Counted from the first letter of the stretch, positions 1 to 11,573 are shown. The stretch: DNA of 64,000 nucleotides from Saccharospirillum sp. (GCA_022565595.1 JAIUML010000021.1:19390-83389), one strand, 5' to 3'. The notes: generated by a model from the sequence alone, not told the origin. Numbers and translations are program-made.

Positions 1-12
1 GGATGCCAGCTG

Positions 13-771
13 ATGACACGTATATTGATTGCTGATGACGAGCCGTTGTTGCGCTTTCACCTGCAGAAGAGTCTGGGTGAGGTCTGGCCAGAAGCCGAGG
101 TTGTAGCGCAAGCTGCCAATGGTGAGGAAGCACTGACTTACATTGAAGCATTGCAACCGGATGTCGCCTTTCTGGATATTCACATGCCGGGTCGTAGTGG
201 CCTTGAAGTGGGACTGGCTTGCAGTCGTCAGGATGCGGCGCCATTGATAGTGTTCTTGACGGCCTTCGATGACTACGCCATCAAGGCCTTCGATCAGGGT
301 GCTATTGACTACCTGCTTAAACCCCTGGATGAAAACCGTTTGATGGCCTCCGTGTCGCGTCTGAAGCAAAGACTGCAACGAGTGGAAGAAACGCCAGGAT
401 TGAATACGGACCAGCTGCTTGAGCTCCTGGCGCAACGTTCATCGAACCACCTTGGTTGGATCAAGGCACAGAGTGGCACTGTGATAAAGGTCATTGCTGT
501 AGAGGAGATCGACTTTTTCAAGGCTGAGGACAAATACACTACCCTGTACAGCCAGGGTGAGACCTACCTGGTGCGGCTGAGCATCAAACAGTTGGAGGCT
601 CAGCTGGATCCTCAATGTTTCTGCCGTATTCATCGCAGCACTCTGGTCAACCTGCATTGTGTCGACAAGGTGGATAGAGACGACCTGGGTCAGATGCGGC
701 TCTATGTCAAAGGCTCGAGCAAGCCACTGGCCGTTGCTCGAGCCAAACAGTCACTATTCAAAGCCGACTGA
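13..771 (+). CDS. LytTR-family response regulator (AlgR-like)
   Basis: Two-component response regulator of 252 residues. The N-terminal half is a receiver domain with an acidic pocket (DDE at residues 8-10), the phospho-acceptor Asp55 in FLDIHMPG, and a conserved Lys in LLKPLD. The C-terminal half (about 145-250) is a LytTR DNA-binding domain with the typical FFKAEDKYTTLY and FCRIHRSTLVN stretches. It is clearly paralogous to the AlgR-like regulator at 52941-53663, so the chromosome has at least two such regulators. A LytS/AlgZ-type sensor would be expected just upstream but lies outside the window. It ends 9 bp from the convergent PBP1A gene with no visible terminator in between. The target genes are unknown. 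Confidence 0.93.
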   Translation: MTRILIADDEPLLRFHLQKSLGEVWPEAEVVAQAANGEEALTYIEALQPDVAFLDIHMPGRSGLEVGLACSRQDAAPLIVFLTAFDDYAIKAFDQGAIDYLLKPLDENRLMASVSRLKQRLQRVEETPGLNTDQLLELLAQRSSNHLGWIKAQSGTVIKVIAVEEIDFFKAEDKYTTLYSQGETYLVRLSIKQLEAQLDPQCFCRIHRSTLVNLHCVDKVDRDDLGQMRLYVKGSSKPLAVARAKQSLFKAD

Positions 772-779
772 ATATCCGA

Positions 780-3311
780 TTAAAAAAGCTGCTGGGGCGT
801 GATTGAATCGTCAGAGCCTTCGCCATTGTTGGTGCCGCCTGAAAAGTCAATGGTCACATCGTCTCGGCTGAACTCGGTCGGCACGTGCCGCTCATCGAAG
901 AGTTCGAACACCGCGCCGTTTTGTCCGGCTCTGGCCAGCAGCCCTGTGCGCGGATCGATGCGCATTCGAACAATACCCACCGGTTGAGACAAGGTACTGC
1001 TGGGTTGTCCATCCAGAGCGGCTCTCATGTACTCAATCCAGCCGGGCAGGGCAGCAACGCCGCCGAATTCGTTCTGGCCAAGGCTGACCGGCTGATCGTA
1101 ACCCACCCAGGTAGTGGTGACGAATTGGCCGTTGTAGCCAGAAAACCAGGCATCGATGGCATCGTTGGTCGTTCCCGTCTTGCCTGCCAGGTCATCGCGC
1201 CGCAAGGCTTCATTGGCGCGCCATGCAGTGCCTCTTGTCACGACATCCTTGAGCATGGAATCCATCAGGAAGGCTGTTTGCTCGGTCATTACCTGGGGCG
1301 CATAGCGACGGGGTGACACCGCACCGGTAATCAGTGGCTCATCGTCTTCCAGGTTAAGGGCAACCGGTGTTACCTCGACAGGTGCGCTCTCTTCTGCGGT
1401 AAAAGGCGTAGGCTCGGAATCCCAGAAAGGTGTCGGTGTTTCCGGGCAGTTGCGACAAACCTCGGCTGGGTTGGCTTCATAAATGATGTTGCCATTGGCG
1501 TCGCGAATGCTTTGAATAAAGTAAGGCTCTATCAGGTAGCCACCATTGGCGAAAACCGCATAACCTCGAGTAATCGCCAGAGGCGATTGAGCCGTGCTAC
1601 CCAATACCAGAGTCATGTCATTGTTCAATGCACCAGGATCGAAACCAAAACGCTCAGCGTAACGGCGGGCTTCATTGACACCAACGGATTCCAGCAGTCG
1701 AATGCTGGACAGGTTGCGAGACTGGTAGAGTGCCTGCCGCAAGGGAATGGGGCCCAGATAACGGTCTCCGGAGTTTCTGGGTCGCCAGATGTCTTCGAGA
1801 GTGGCATCGGCGCGGACGATGGGCGCATCATTGACGATACTGGCTGGTGTGTAGCCCGCATCCAGTGCAGCGGCATAAACAAAGGGCTTGAAGGTCGAGC
1901 CGGATTGGCGACTGGCCTGAACCACCCGGTTGTACTTGGACAGGTTGAAATCGAAGCCACCGACCAGCGCTTCTATGCGGCCATCCTGAGGTGACAGTGA
2001 CACCAGAGCTCCCTGTACCTGGGGTATCTGGATCAGTTGCCAGCGGCCATTTCTCTGCTCGATCCGCACCAGGTCTCCGGGTTGAGCAATATCAGAGGGC
2101 GATTCGGGTGCCGGGCCCATGCGGTTAACGGTGATGCGCTGCCGGGCCCAACCCATATCTTCAAAGGACAGGCGGGTCAGTTCCATATTACGCGGTAAAA
2201 CCCAGAGTGCGTCCTCTTCTGCACTCACCACTATAGCGGGCCTCAACCCACCGTAGACCGGAATGCGATTAACCAGAGTGCGCCAGCGCTCACTTGCAGC
2301 CTCAAGAGTTTCTTCTTCCTCCATTGGAAACTGTTGCTCCGGGCCTATATAGCCATGGCGCCGACTGTAGTCGAGCAGGGAGTTGCGCAAGCCCCGGTTG
2401 GCCGCCTGTTGCAGTTCGCTGTTCAGCGTGGTGTAAACCCGGTAGCCGCCAGTGTATGCATCGTCACCGTATTCCTGGACCATGTAGTCGCGCACCATCT
2501 CGGCCAGATAGGCCGCATCAATACGCGGTGCATCGGCTGGTGGGCGGGCGGTGACGGGGGCGGAGCGGGCCTGGTCATAACTGGCTCGGGTGATAAAGCC
2601 GGTTTCGAACATACGACTCAACACCACATTACGACGACGCATGGCGCGTTCGGGATTGGAAATGGGGTTGGCCACCGATGGCGCCTGATGCAGGCCGGCG
2701 ATCATGGCCAATTCGGCCAGCGTCAAATCGCTGATGTCTCTGCCGTAGTAAACGTTGGCTGCCGCCTGAATGCCATAAGAGCGATGACCCAAAAAGTGCT
2801 TGTTGATGTAGAGCTCGAAGATCTCTTCTTTGGTCAGTTCTCGCTCCATCTGAAAGGCGAGCAAAATTTCTGTAAATTTCCGGGTTATGGTCTTATCCCG
2901 AGTCAAAAAGAAGTTTCGAGCCACCTGTTGAGTCAGTGTTGAGCCACCGGGGCCATCGATCTCTCCCGTTGCTATAACGGCTACGAAGGCCCGAGCGAAG
3001 CCAATCGGATCGACCCCATAGTGCTCCTCAAATCGACTATCCTCTACAGCGAGCAGGGCTTTAACGAAAAGACGGGGTACCTGATCGTAGGACAGAGGGG
3101 CGCGTCGTTGCTCACCAAACTCGGCGATCAGCTGGTTGTCGGCACTGACAACCCGCATGGGCGTCTCGAGTCTGATGTCTCTGAGGGTCTCAACTTCCGG
3201 CAAAGTCGGCGCCAGATACAGATAAATACTGGCTGAAATGAGAACTACGGCACAAATCAGCGAGAAGGTGACCCAAATAAAGAAAGCGGCTGTTTTACCC
3301 AGATACTTCAT
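780..3311 (-). CDS. mrcA: Penicillin-binding protein 1A (glycosyltransferase/transpeptidase)
   Basis: Bifunctional class A PBP of about 843 residues that polymerises and cross-links peptidoglycan at the outer face of the inner membrane. An N-terminal membrane anchor (residues about 8-33) precedes a GT51 domain with catalytic Glu90 in EDSRFEEH and the GGSTLTQQVARN motif. The transpeptidase domain has STFK with the nucleophile near residue 472, an SRN motif and KTGTT near residue 711. The ATG at 3311 is preferred: an upstream in-frame ATG at 3365 overlaps a perfect TATAAT and has no ribosome-binding site. The gene is divergent from pilM, as ponA is in Pseudomonas. A long insert between the transpeptidase motifs contains a CRNCPE segment and an acidic linker. 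Family assignment is very secure. Confidence 0.96.
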   Translation of the reverse strand: MKYLGKTAAFFIWVTFSLICAVVLISASIYLYLAPTLPEVETLRDIRLETPMRVVSADNQLIAEFGEQRRAPLSYDQVPRLFVKALLAVEDSRFEEHYGVDPIGFARAFVAVIATGEIDGPGGSTLTQQVARNFFLTRDKTITRKFTEILLAFQMERELTKEEIFELYINKHFLGHRSYGIQAAANVYYGRDISDLTLAELAMIAGLHQAPSVANPISNPERAMRRRNVVLSRMFETGFITRASYDQARSAPVTARPPADAPRIDAAYLAEMVRDYMVQEYGDDAYTGGYRVYTTLNSELQQAANRGLRNSLLDYSRRHGYIGPEQQFPMEEEETLEAASERWRTLVNRIPVYGGLRPAIVVSAEEDALWVLPRNMELTRLSFEDMGWARQRITVNRMGPAPESPSDIAQPGDLVRIEQRNGRWQLIQIPQVQGALVSLSPQDGRIEALVGGFDFNLSKYNRVVQASRQSGSTFKPFVYAAALDAGYTPASIVNDAPIVRADATLEDIWRPRNSGDRYLGPIPLRQALYQSRNLSSIRLLESVGVNEARRYAERFGFDPGALNNDMTLVLGSTAQSPLAITRGYAVFANGGYLIEPYFIQSIRDANGNIIYEANPAEVCRNCPETPTPFWDSEPTPFTAEESAPVEVTPVALNLEDDEPLITGAVSPRRYAPQVMTEQTAFLMDSMLKDVVTRGTAWRANEALRRDDLAGKTGTTNDAIDAWFSGYNGQFVTTTWVGYDQPVSLGQNEFGGVAALPGWIEYMRAALDGQPSSTLSQPVGIVRMRIDPRTGLLARAGQNGAVFELFDERHVPTEFSRDDVTIDFSGGTNNGEGSDDSITPQQLF

Positions 3312-3363
3312 GTTTTCCCAATTAAATGAAGGAGTTAGCGAAATATTGCCTCGGAACTTGCCC

Positions 3364-3369
3364 ATTATA
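3364..3369 (-). promoter_or_regulatory. Putative -10 element for PBP1A gene
   Basis: The minus strand reads TATAAT here, which would place transcription start near 3356 and give a leader of about 45 nt before the ATG at 3311. No good -35 hexamer is visible at 17-18 bp spacing, so this is a partial promoter match. It is the main argument against the upstream ATG at 3365. Confidence 0.45.
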
Positions 3370-3393
3370 GGCGTAATTGAGGCTTTTTATACA

Positions 3394-3422
3394 TTGCGGA
3401 TTGGTCTATTGTGTTATGTAAT
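3394..3422 (+). promoter_or_regulatory. Putative sigma-70 promoter of the pilM operon
   Basis: TTGCGG at 3394-3399, a 17-bp spacer and TGTAAT at 3417-3422 form a plausible sigma-70 promoter 57 bp ahead of the GTG start chosen for pilM. It faces away from the PBP1A promoter. It is assigned by consensus only. Confidence 0.42.
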
Positions 3423-3442
3423 ACTTAATGTAAAACCTATAA

Positions 3443-5101
<1,659 letters not shown>

Positions 5102-5102
<1 letters not shown>

Positions 5103-5740
5103 TGGCCATGTTTCAGGATTTTTTTGACGGCTTTCGTCGCTTTGACTATCAGAACCCGGACTTCGAAAACATCGGGTCCTGGCCTGCTGGTATCAAATTT
5201 GTTGCCTTGCTGCTGATCGCTGGCGCCATCATCTTTGGCTTTTACTGGTTCAGCATCAAGGATTCCTACCTGCGGCTGGAGCGTGATACTGCTCGCGAAG
5301 AGAGTCTGCGCCAGGAGTACCAGAGCAAGGCATTCCGAGTCGCCAATCTTGATGCATTCAAGGAGCAATTGGCGGACATGGAAGAGACCTTTGGTGCCCT
5401 GTTGAGCCAGTTGCCAGACGAAACTGAAATGCCAGGGTTGCTGGACGACATCAGTACCACTGGTACTCAGACAGGTCTGGAAATCGTGCGCATCACACCT
5501 AATACCGAAGTATTGAGAGAGTTTTATATTGAGACTCCGATTTCCATTTCGGTCAGAGGGGCCTATCACGAAATGGGCAATTTTGTCAGCGCCATGTCGG
5601 CGATACCACGCATCGTGACCCTGCACGACTTCAACATTCAGTTGCAGGCACAGCGAGAGGCTCGTACCGATGTCGAAGCACCCTTGAACATGACCATCCA
5701 GGCCAGAACCTATCGGTATAACCCTGGAGGTGTGCAATGA
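5102..5740 (+). CDS. pilO: Type IV pilus assembly protein PilO
   Basis: Bitopic inner-membrane partner of PilN, about 210-212 residues. A cytoplasmic N-terminus contains DFFDGFRRFDYQNPDFENIG, followed by a transmembrane helix (KFVALLLIAGAIIFGFYW), a coiled coil and a periplasmic ferredoxin-like fold. The start is ambiguous between ATG 5102 and ATG 5108; both follow a strong GGAGGGG at 5093-5099, and the later ATG has the more usual spacing. The gene overlaps the pilN stop and its own stop overlaps the pilP start (ATGA), indicating coupled translation. Family and context agree. Confidence 0.93.
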
Positions 5741-6270
5741 GAGTACTGATCGTCGTACCCTTGTTGATTGGTTTGGTGGGCTGTGTGCAACAGGACCCAT
5801 TGGTTGACCTGAGGGATTTCGTTGCTGAAATGGATTCACGACCATCCGGGAGTATTCCGCCGCCACCTGAGTTCGCTGCTTATGAGCTGGTGTCTTACAC
5901 CGTCAGTGGCAAGCGTTCTCCGTTCGAAGTGCCTCGTTCGCTGGAAGTACAGGAAGAAGAGGCCGCCCAGGTGCAGAGTAATGTGCGACCCGATGAAAAC
6001 CGGGTGCCTGAGTACCTCGAGAATTTCCGTATCGAGAATCTGGCAATGGTTGGTACCCTGGCAGGTCTGGATGCAGACGTGTTGTGGGCGCTGGTTCGCG
6101 ATGCCAATGGTGAGATTCACAGAGTTCGGCCCGGCAACTTTCTGGGGCGCAACCATGGACGAATCATCGGTATCTCTGAAACACAAATTGAAATGATCGA
6201 AATCGTACCTTCGGGACAGGATATCTGGGTTGAGCGACCCAGGGCAATCGTTCTCTCTGGTCTCGATTAA
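5737..6270 (+). CDS. pilP: Type IV pilus lipoprotein PilP
   Basis: Inner-membrane lipoprotein of 177 residues with signal peptide and lipobox LVGC (Cys at about residue 16). An unstructured linker follows, then a C-terminal beta domain (GTLAGLDADVLWALVRDANG, RVRPGNFLGRNHGRI) that in the family binds the N0 region of PilQ. It overlaps pilO by 4 bp and ends 28 bp before the chosen pilQ start. It completes the PilMNOP alignment complex. Confidence 0.94.
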   Translation: MRVLIVVPLLIGLVGCVQQDPLVDLRDFVAEMDSRPSGSIPPPPEFAAYELVSYTVSGKRSPFEVPRSLEVQEEEAAQVQSNVRPDENRVPEYLENFRIENLAMVGTLAGLDADVLWALVRDANGEIHRVRPGNFLGRNHGRIIGISETQIEMIEIVPSGQDIWVERPRAIVLSGLD

Positions 6271-6298
6271 CCAGGCCGGGAGTGACAAGGTGAATCTT

Positions 6299-8470
6299 AT
6301 GAATTGGAAAACTCTGTTGAAACGCCCATTATTGTTTTTTGTTACTGCTGTTTTTTGCAGCAACGTGTTCGCGGTCGCTCTCACCGATTTCAAGGCTTTG
6401 TCCTTGTCGGGTGATCGAACCCAACTTGAACTGACCTTTGATGGGCCAGCGCCAACACCTGTCGGTTACAGCATAGAGGACCCAGCGCGCATCTCGCTGG
6501 ACTTCCGTGATGTCGAAAGTATGTTGGAAAGCCGCTACTATCAGATTGGCAGCGGCAACACCCGTAATGCTGCCATCCTGTCTGCTGGCGATAGAACACG
6601 GGTGGTGATCAGTTTGACCACCCTGGTGCCCTACGCCACCAATGTATCGGGTAATACAGTGCGAATTATTGTGGGTGAAGGGGCCGAGCAACTTGCACAG
6701 GCGATGCCGCAAGGGTCACAAACCCAGACGCAAGGAGACGTTGTAACTCAAGCTTCTGCAGAACAGCAGCAGACTACAGCGCCCGCACCTGGTCGTCGCG
6801 ACTCTCGACTCAGCGAGTTGTTGAACGTCGACTTCCGTCGCTCACCCCAGGGCACTGGGCAGGTTCTGCTGGAGTTTTCTCGCGATACTGCGCGGACCGA
6901 TGTCGTTGAGCGTGGCAACAGCATTTTTATCCAGGTCGAAGACTTCGACGTGCCCAGTGAGCTGCGCCGCCGTCTCGATGTGGTCGACTTTGCCACTTCG
7001 GTGCACTTCATTAATATCTATCGTGAAGATGGCAACGCCGTTATCCGTCTTGATATGGATGGCGCCTATGAGTATCTGGCCTACCAGACAGATAATCGCA
7101 TGACCATTGATGTACGCACCGTCACTCCAGAGGAAGCCGAAGCCGCCATGCGCGAGCGTTTCCCCTACAGTGGCGACCGTCTGTCATTGAGTTTCCAGGA
7201 CATTGAGGTTCGGAACGTACTTCAGTTAATTGCCGATTACGTAGGCCTTAACCTGGTGGCATCAGATTCTATTCAGGGCAACATCACGCTGCGGTTGCAA
7301 AACGTCCCGTGGGATCAAGCTCTGGATCTGGTATTGAGAACCAAGGGCCTCGACAAGCGCCAGGACGGCAATGTTCTGTTGGTCGCCCCAGCGCAAGAGA
7401 TCGCAGACCGTGAACGACTGGAGCTCGAATCTCAGCGGCAGGTTGAGCAATTGGCACCGCTGATAACTGACTTCATTCAAATCAACTATGCGCGAGCGAC
7501 CGACATTCTGACGGTATTGCAAACCGGTGCTGGTGGCGGTGGTGCTTCGGATGAAGAGGAGGGCCAGGGCCGCACGGCTTCCGGGTTCCTGTCTCAACGG
7601 GGGTCGGCTTCTGTCGATGCTCGCACCAACACTTTGATTGTGCGCGATACAGCGGCCAATCTGGATCGCATACGCGAAGCTATCCGAATTTTCGACATTC
7701 CAGTGCGTCAAGTTCTGATCGAAGCTAGGGTAGTAGCTGCGCGGACTTCCGTCGGCTCAGAGCTGGGCATTCGTTGGGGGGGCAATATCAATACCGGTAG
7801 CAGTAACCCACCCATAGTGGCATCAGGCAGTCTGGATTCGACCAGCAGCATCGGTGCTGACTTGTTCAACTCGGGGGGCACCCAATACGAAATAAGTTAT
7901 CCGGATGCACTGGCCGTCAATTTGCCTGCTACCAATCCTAATGCAAGCTCCTTTGCGATTGGGGTGGCGGCATTCAACTATGTTCTGGATCTGGAACTCT
8001 CTGCGCTGGAAACGCGTGGTTCAGCAGAGGTGGTATCGCAACCGAAAATCGTGACGTCGGACGGCAAAGAGGCTTACATTATTTCGGGTCAATCCATTCC
8101 CTTCACCGGACCAGAAGGGGAGACGATTTTCCGAGATGCGGGCTTATCGCTGCGAGTCACACCACAGATCACGCCGGATAACCGTGTCGTGCTTGATCTT
8201 GTCGTGACACAGGATCAGTTGGCCGCAGGTGGCAATGCCATCGACACCAATTCGGTGACCACCCAGGTCTTGGTTGATAATGGAGAGACTCTGGTTCTTG
8301 GTGGGGTCTACCGAACCGAGACGGTGACGTCGGTCAACAAGACTCCTCTGCTGGGTGACCTGCCTTTGATCGGTAATCTGTTCAAGCGAACCACCAGTTC
8401 TGAAGAGAAAACCGAACTGCTGATCTTTATTACGCCCAAGTTGGTACGTGAGGGTCTGGCCGCGAATTAA
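6299..8470 (+). CDS. pilQ: Type IV pilus secretin PilQ
   Basis: Outer-membrane secretin of about 723 residues through which the pilus fibre passes. A signal peptide (to about residue 25, ...CSNVFA) is followed by two AMIN domains, a Q/T-rich linker, secretin N0/N1 modules (LSLSFQDIEVRNVLQLIADY), a Gly-rich loop (GAGGGGASDEEEG) and the secretin core, ending in VPLLGDLPLIGN-like (TPLLGDLPLIGNLFKR) and ELLIFITPKLV motifs. The ATG at 6299 lies 8 nt after AAGGTG and directly precedes the signal peptide; the frame is open further upstream from a TTG at 6230, but that part overlaps pilP and lacks signal-like character. Last pil gene before aroK. Confidence 0.95.
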   Translation: MNWKTLLKRPLLFFVTAVFCSNVFAVALTDFKALSLSGDRTQLELTFDGPAPTPVGYSIEDPARISLDFRDVESMLESRYYQIGSGNTRNAAILSAGDRTRVVISLTTLVPYATNVSGNTVRIIVGEGAEQLAQAMPQGSQTQTQGDVVTQASAEQQQTTAPAPGRRDSRLSELLNVDFRRSPQGTGQVLLEFSRDTARTDVVERGNSIFIQVEDFDVPSELRRRLDVVDFATSVHFINIYREDGNAVIRLDMDGAYEYLAYQTDNRMTIDVRTVTPEEAEAAMRERFPYSGDRLSLSFQDIEVRNVLQLIADYVGLNLVASDSIQGNITLRLQNVPWDQALDLVLRTKGLDKRQDGNVLLVAPAQEIADRERLELESQRQVEQLAPLITDFIQINYARATDILTVLQTGAGGGGASDEEEGQGRTASGFLSQRGSASVDARTNTLIVRDTAANLDRIREAIRIFDIPVRQVLIEARVVAARTSVGSELGIRWGGNINTGSSNPPIVASGSLDSTSSIGADLFNSGGTQYEISYPDALAVNLPATNPNASSFAIGVAAFNYVLDLELSALETRGSAEVVSQPKIVTSDGKEAYIISGQSIPFTGPEGETIFRDAGLSLRVTPQITPDNRVVLDLVVTQDQLAAGGNAIDTNSVTTQVLVDNGETLVLGGVYRTETVTSVNKTPLLGDLPLIGNLFKRTTSSEEKTELLIFITPKLVREGLAAN

Positions 8471-8479
8471 TATGCCGCG

Positions 8480-8992
8480 ATGACGACCCAAAGTGTGATA
8501 TTGATCGGGCCGATGGGTGCTGGTAAAAGCACCATCGGCCGCATGCTCGCAGATGCCCTGAAGATGGACTTTATTGACTCTGACAAGGTCATTGAAGAGC
8601 GTTCTGGGGCCGCTATCCCCTGGATATTTGACCTGGAAGGCGAGGCCGGCTTTCGTGAGCGTGAAGCTCAGGTGTTGGCTGATTTGATGCAGGAACCACC
8701 GGCGGTGATTGCCACTGGCGGTGGTGCCATACTGTTTCCACAAAACCGACAGGTGCTCAAAGCCGGTGGGCGAGTGGTTTACCTGAAAACCTCTGTTCAC
8801 CAACAACTGGTTCGAACCGCCAAGGACAAGAACCGCCCCTTGTTGCAGCAGGCCGATCCAGCCAAAGTGTTGCGCCAACTTGCTGAAGTGCGCAACCCCC
8901 TGTATTTTGAAACGGCTGACTGGACCATAGATACCGATGGTCTGAGCCCCAGAGCCGTTGTCAGACGTATCCTGAAACTCCTGAAAGAGTAA
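8480..8992 (+). CDS. aroK: Shikimate kinase I
   Basis: Cytoplasmic enzyme of 170 residues that phosphorylates shikimate at the 3-hydroxyl in aromatic amino acid synthesis. Walker A loop GPMGAGKSTIG lies at residues 10-20; DSDKVIEERSG, FREREAQVL and ATGGGA are the substrate-binding and lid motifs. Length is typical. It starts 9 bp after pilQ and is followed by aroB after 10 bp, the usual pil-aroKB arrangement. Confidence 0.95.
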   Translation: MTTQSVILIGPMGAGKSTIGRMLADALKMDFIDSDKVIEERSGAAIPWIFDLEGEAGFREREAQVLADLMQEPPAVIATGGGAILFPQNRQVLKAGGRVVYLKTSVHQQLVRTAKDKNRPLLQQADPAKVLRQLAEVRNPLYFETADWTIDTDGLSPRAVVRRILKLLKE

Positions 8993-9002
8993 AGAACCCG
9001 CG

Positions 9003-10109
9003 ATGAAATTGAAGGTCGAATTAGGCGATCGCAGTTATCCCATAGTGATCGAGCCGGGGTGCCTGAAGGATGTGGACGCCTGGCAGGAAGTGATTCATCA
9101 CCGGGAAGTAGTCATCGTGACCAACGAAACAGTGGCTCCCCTCTACCTGGATGCTTTATTGAAAGCATTGAAGGCAGAAGGACGATCCGTGCTCAACCTT
9201 GTGCTTGCCGATGGCGAGGCTCACAAGAACAGCGAGACGCTGACCCAGATCTACGATTTCCTGCTGTCCAGAAACATCAGCCGCAAAGCCGTCCTGATTG
9301 CCCTGGGCGGTGGCGTTATTGGTGATATGACCGGCTATGCCGCCGCGACCTATCAGCGTGGTATTGACTTTGTTCAGGTGCCAACGACGCTGCTGTCTCA
9401 GGTGGACTCCTCCGTTGGCGGAAAGACGGGTATCAATCACCCACTTGGCAAGAACATGATCGGTGCTTTCAAGCAGCCGTTGGCCGTGATGATTGACCCA
9501 TTGGTTTTGCAAACGCTACCGCAACGAGAGCTGTCTGCGGGCCTGGCGGAAGTCATCAAGTATGGCCTGATACACGACGCCGATTTTTTCTCCTGGCTGG
9601 AACGTCATATGCCAGACTTGCTGGCATTGAATGAACAGGCACTGATTTCAGCGATAGAACGCTCCTGTCAGTTGAAGGCTGACATTGTCGCCGCAGACGA
9701 AACAGAACAGGGGGTTCGGGCCATATTGAACCTTGGTCATACCTTTGGTCATGCCATAGAAGCACAGATGGGTTATGGACATTGGCTGCATGGTGAGGCG
9801 GTCGGTGCTGGTATGGTCATGGCTTGCGATTTGTCACTTCGCCAGGGTTGGCTGGATGCTGCCTCAATGCGGCGGGCGGTTGATCTAATCAGTGTTGCCA
9901 ACCTGCCCATCAGTTCGCCACCCGGTATGTCTGCCGAGCAGTTTCTGGAGCACATGGCGCGAGATAAAAAAGTTGAAGCCGGCCAGTTGCGCCTGGTACT
10001 GCTGGAACAACTTGGAAGGGCTGTTGTGACCAGTGACTTCCGTGTCGACCTGCTCAATGACTGTTTATCCCATTTCTGCTCTGGACAGTCTGCATCTCAG
10101 TCGGTTTAA
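9003..10109 (+). CDS. aroB: 3-dehydroquinate synthase
   Basis: NAD- and metal-dependent cyclisation of DAHP to 3-dehydroquinate, the second step of the shikimate pathway; 368 residues, normal length. Visible motifs are GGGVIGDMTGYAAATYQRG (NAD binding), PTTLLSQVDSSVGGKTGIN, KNMIGAF, and the metal ligands in EVIKYG, LGHTFGHAIE and HGEAVGAG. It follows aroK in the same operon and is 33 bp upstream of the SPOR-domain gene. Confidence 0.96.
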   Translation: MKLKVELGDRSYPIVIEPGCLKDVDAWQEVIHHREVVIVTNETVAPLYLDALLKALKAEGRSVLNLVLADGEAHKNSETLTQIYDFLLSRNISRKAVLIALGGGVIGDMTGYAAATYQRGIDFVQVPTTLLSQVDSSVGGKTGINHPLGKNMIGAFKQPLAVMIDPLVLQTLPQRELSAGLAEVIKYGLIHDADFFSWLERHMPDLLALNEQALISAIERSCQLKADIVAADETEQGVRAILNLGHTFGHAIEAQMGYGHWLHGEAVGAGMVMACDLSLRQGWLDAASMRRAVDLISVANLPISSPPGMSAEQFLEHMARDKKVEAGQLRLVLLEQLGRAVVTSDFRVDLLNDCLSHFCSGQSASQSV

Positions 10110-10142
10110 TGACAGGCATTCATCTCAATTCAGGTTATCGCC

Positions 10143-11573
10143 ATGAATGAAATGCCAGACCAGATTCAGCGCATGCTGGACTACTACAATCTGGCGCAGG
10201 ATCCGTTTGGTGAGCGGGTCGACGCCTCGGTCTTCAGCGCTGCGGGCGAGCGTGCTGACACTGTCGAACAGTTAAAACACCTGCTGACTTTCAGTCCCCA
10301 GGATTGCCTGTTGATGTCGCCCCGGGGTGGCGGTAAGCGCACCCTGACTCAGCATCTGTTGAAGCAACTGGATGAAGATTGGCGCATCGCCTGGATTGAT
10401 GCCCGCGAAACTGAGCAACTGGATGCAATTACGCGAGAGTTGATTGGTCAACTGGGGTTGGGCGTCAGAGCGGACGGCGATACCGCCAGTCTGTTCAGAG
10501 TGATCGCTGATGTTGTGGCGCAGCGCACCGAGCAAGGTGAAGCCTTTCTATTGATTGTCGAGCATGCCGACCAGCTTAGCTACGATGTTCAATCCTGGCT
10601 GCATTCTCTGCGCGCTCTGGCGCGCACACCAGATAGACGCCTGCGTCAGCTTTGGCTGAGCTCTTCGGCCAAAGCGATTGTCGAGGCTGAGGAGGATGAT
10701 CACTGGTACAACCTGCTACTCGAGCCGTTCAGTGCGGCGGACGCTATGGTCTACCTTCGCGATCGCTTCTCAGGCGCAGGTCAACTCGAAGGCGTTCCCA
10801 TAGACCCGAAAGATATGGCTCGCCTGAATGATATGGCCAAAGGGTTGCCGGGCGAATTGAATGACATTGTCCGCGACTATTTGATTGCCGGCACCTTCAA
10901 GAGCACTGAGCGCAAACTCGGCTTTCCATTGACGCATGTTTTAGCGGGCGCTGCGGTGATTACCTTGCTGGTCATGGTGGTGCTGTATTCCAATCGGCCA
11001 TCCCAACCAACCAGTGTAGAGCTGGAGTCTGCGCCTGTTGCCGAATCTGAAGTGCAACAACGCCTGGCGGAAGCCGTGGCAAGAGTTGAAGCCCGTCGCG
11101 ACGAAGCTCCGGAACCTGATTTGACTCCCCCTGTACCCCTCCCGGTACCAGAACCTGAGCCACAGCCTCAAGCTGAACCTGCTCCAGCACCGGTTCCAGC
11201 GCCAGCTCCGGCCCCAGAACCAGCTCCTGCTCCAACACCAGAGCCAACACCGCCCCCAGCTCAGCCGGAACCTGAACCTGAATCGGTCCAACAGGGGCTC
11301 TTGGCTCAGGCCGCAGACACCGAGTACACCCTTCAACTGGTCGGCGTTAGAGACCTTCAAGCGTTACAGCAGGTCAAGGCCGCTCATCCCGACAGCCTGC
11401 CGTTGGAGATTGTGACGGCTACTTTCGAAGGTCGCCCCTGGTATGTGTTGATACATGGTCGCTACGCTGATGCCGATGCCGCCAGAGCTGCAGTACCAGA
11501 GCTGCCGGAAGCCTTGCGTACTCAGCAACCATGGGCCAGGTCTTTTGGTAGTTTGCGGTCTACTCTGCCCTGA
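10143..11573 (+). CDS. damX: DamX-like AAA ATPase/SPOR-domain protein
   Basis: Inner-membrane protein of 476 residues. Residues 1-270 are an ExeA/DamX-like ATPase region with a modified Walker A (MSPRGGGKRTLTQ) and Walker B-like LLIVEHADQL. A single transmembrane segment (VLAGAAVITLLVMVVLY, about 268-285) leads into a roughly 65-residue Pro/Glu/Ala-rich spacer and a C-terminal SPOR domain (YTLQLVGVRDLQALQQ ... WYVLIHGRYADADAA), which binds denuded septal glycan. Position after aroB matches E. coli damX and Pseudomonas PA5037. The likely role is at the division septum; why the ATPase half is retained is not known to me. Confidence 0.85.
   Translation: MNEMPDQIQRMLDYYNLAQDPFGERVDASVFSAAGERADTVEQLKHLLTFSPQDCLLMSPRGGGKRTLTQHLLKQLDEDWRIAWIDARETEQLDAITRELIGQLGLGVRADGDTASLFRVIADVVAQRTEQGEAFLLIVEHADQLSYDVQSWLHSLRALARTPDRRLRQLWLSSSAKAIVEAEEDDHWYNLLLEPFSAADAMVYLRDRFSGAGQLEGVPIDPKDMARLNDMAKGLPGELNDIVRDYLIAGTFKSTERKLGFPLTHVLAGAAVITLLVMVVLYSNRPSQPTSVELESAPVAESEVQQRLAEAVARVEARRDEAPEPDLTPPVPLPVPEPEPQPQAEPAPAPVPAPAPAPEPAPAPTPEPTPPPAQPEPEPESVQQGLLAQAADTEYTLQLVGVRDLQALQQVKAAHPDSLPLEIVTATFEGRPWYVLIHGRYADADAARAAVPELPEALRTQQPWARSFGSLRSTLP

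Noticed and set aside
10972..11360. Repetitive open frames antisense to the Pro/Glu spacer of the DamX-like gene
   Set aside because: The repeats (Leu/Glu/Val or Arg/Trp-rich) simply mirror the proline-rich coding repeat; not a separate gene or CRISPR-like array.
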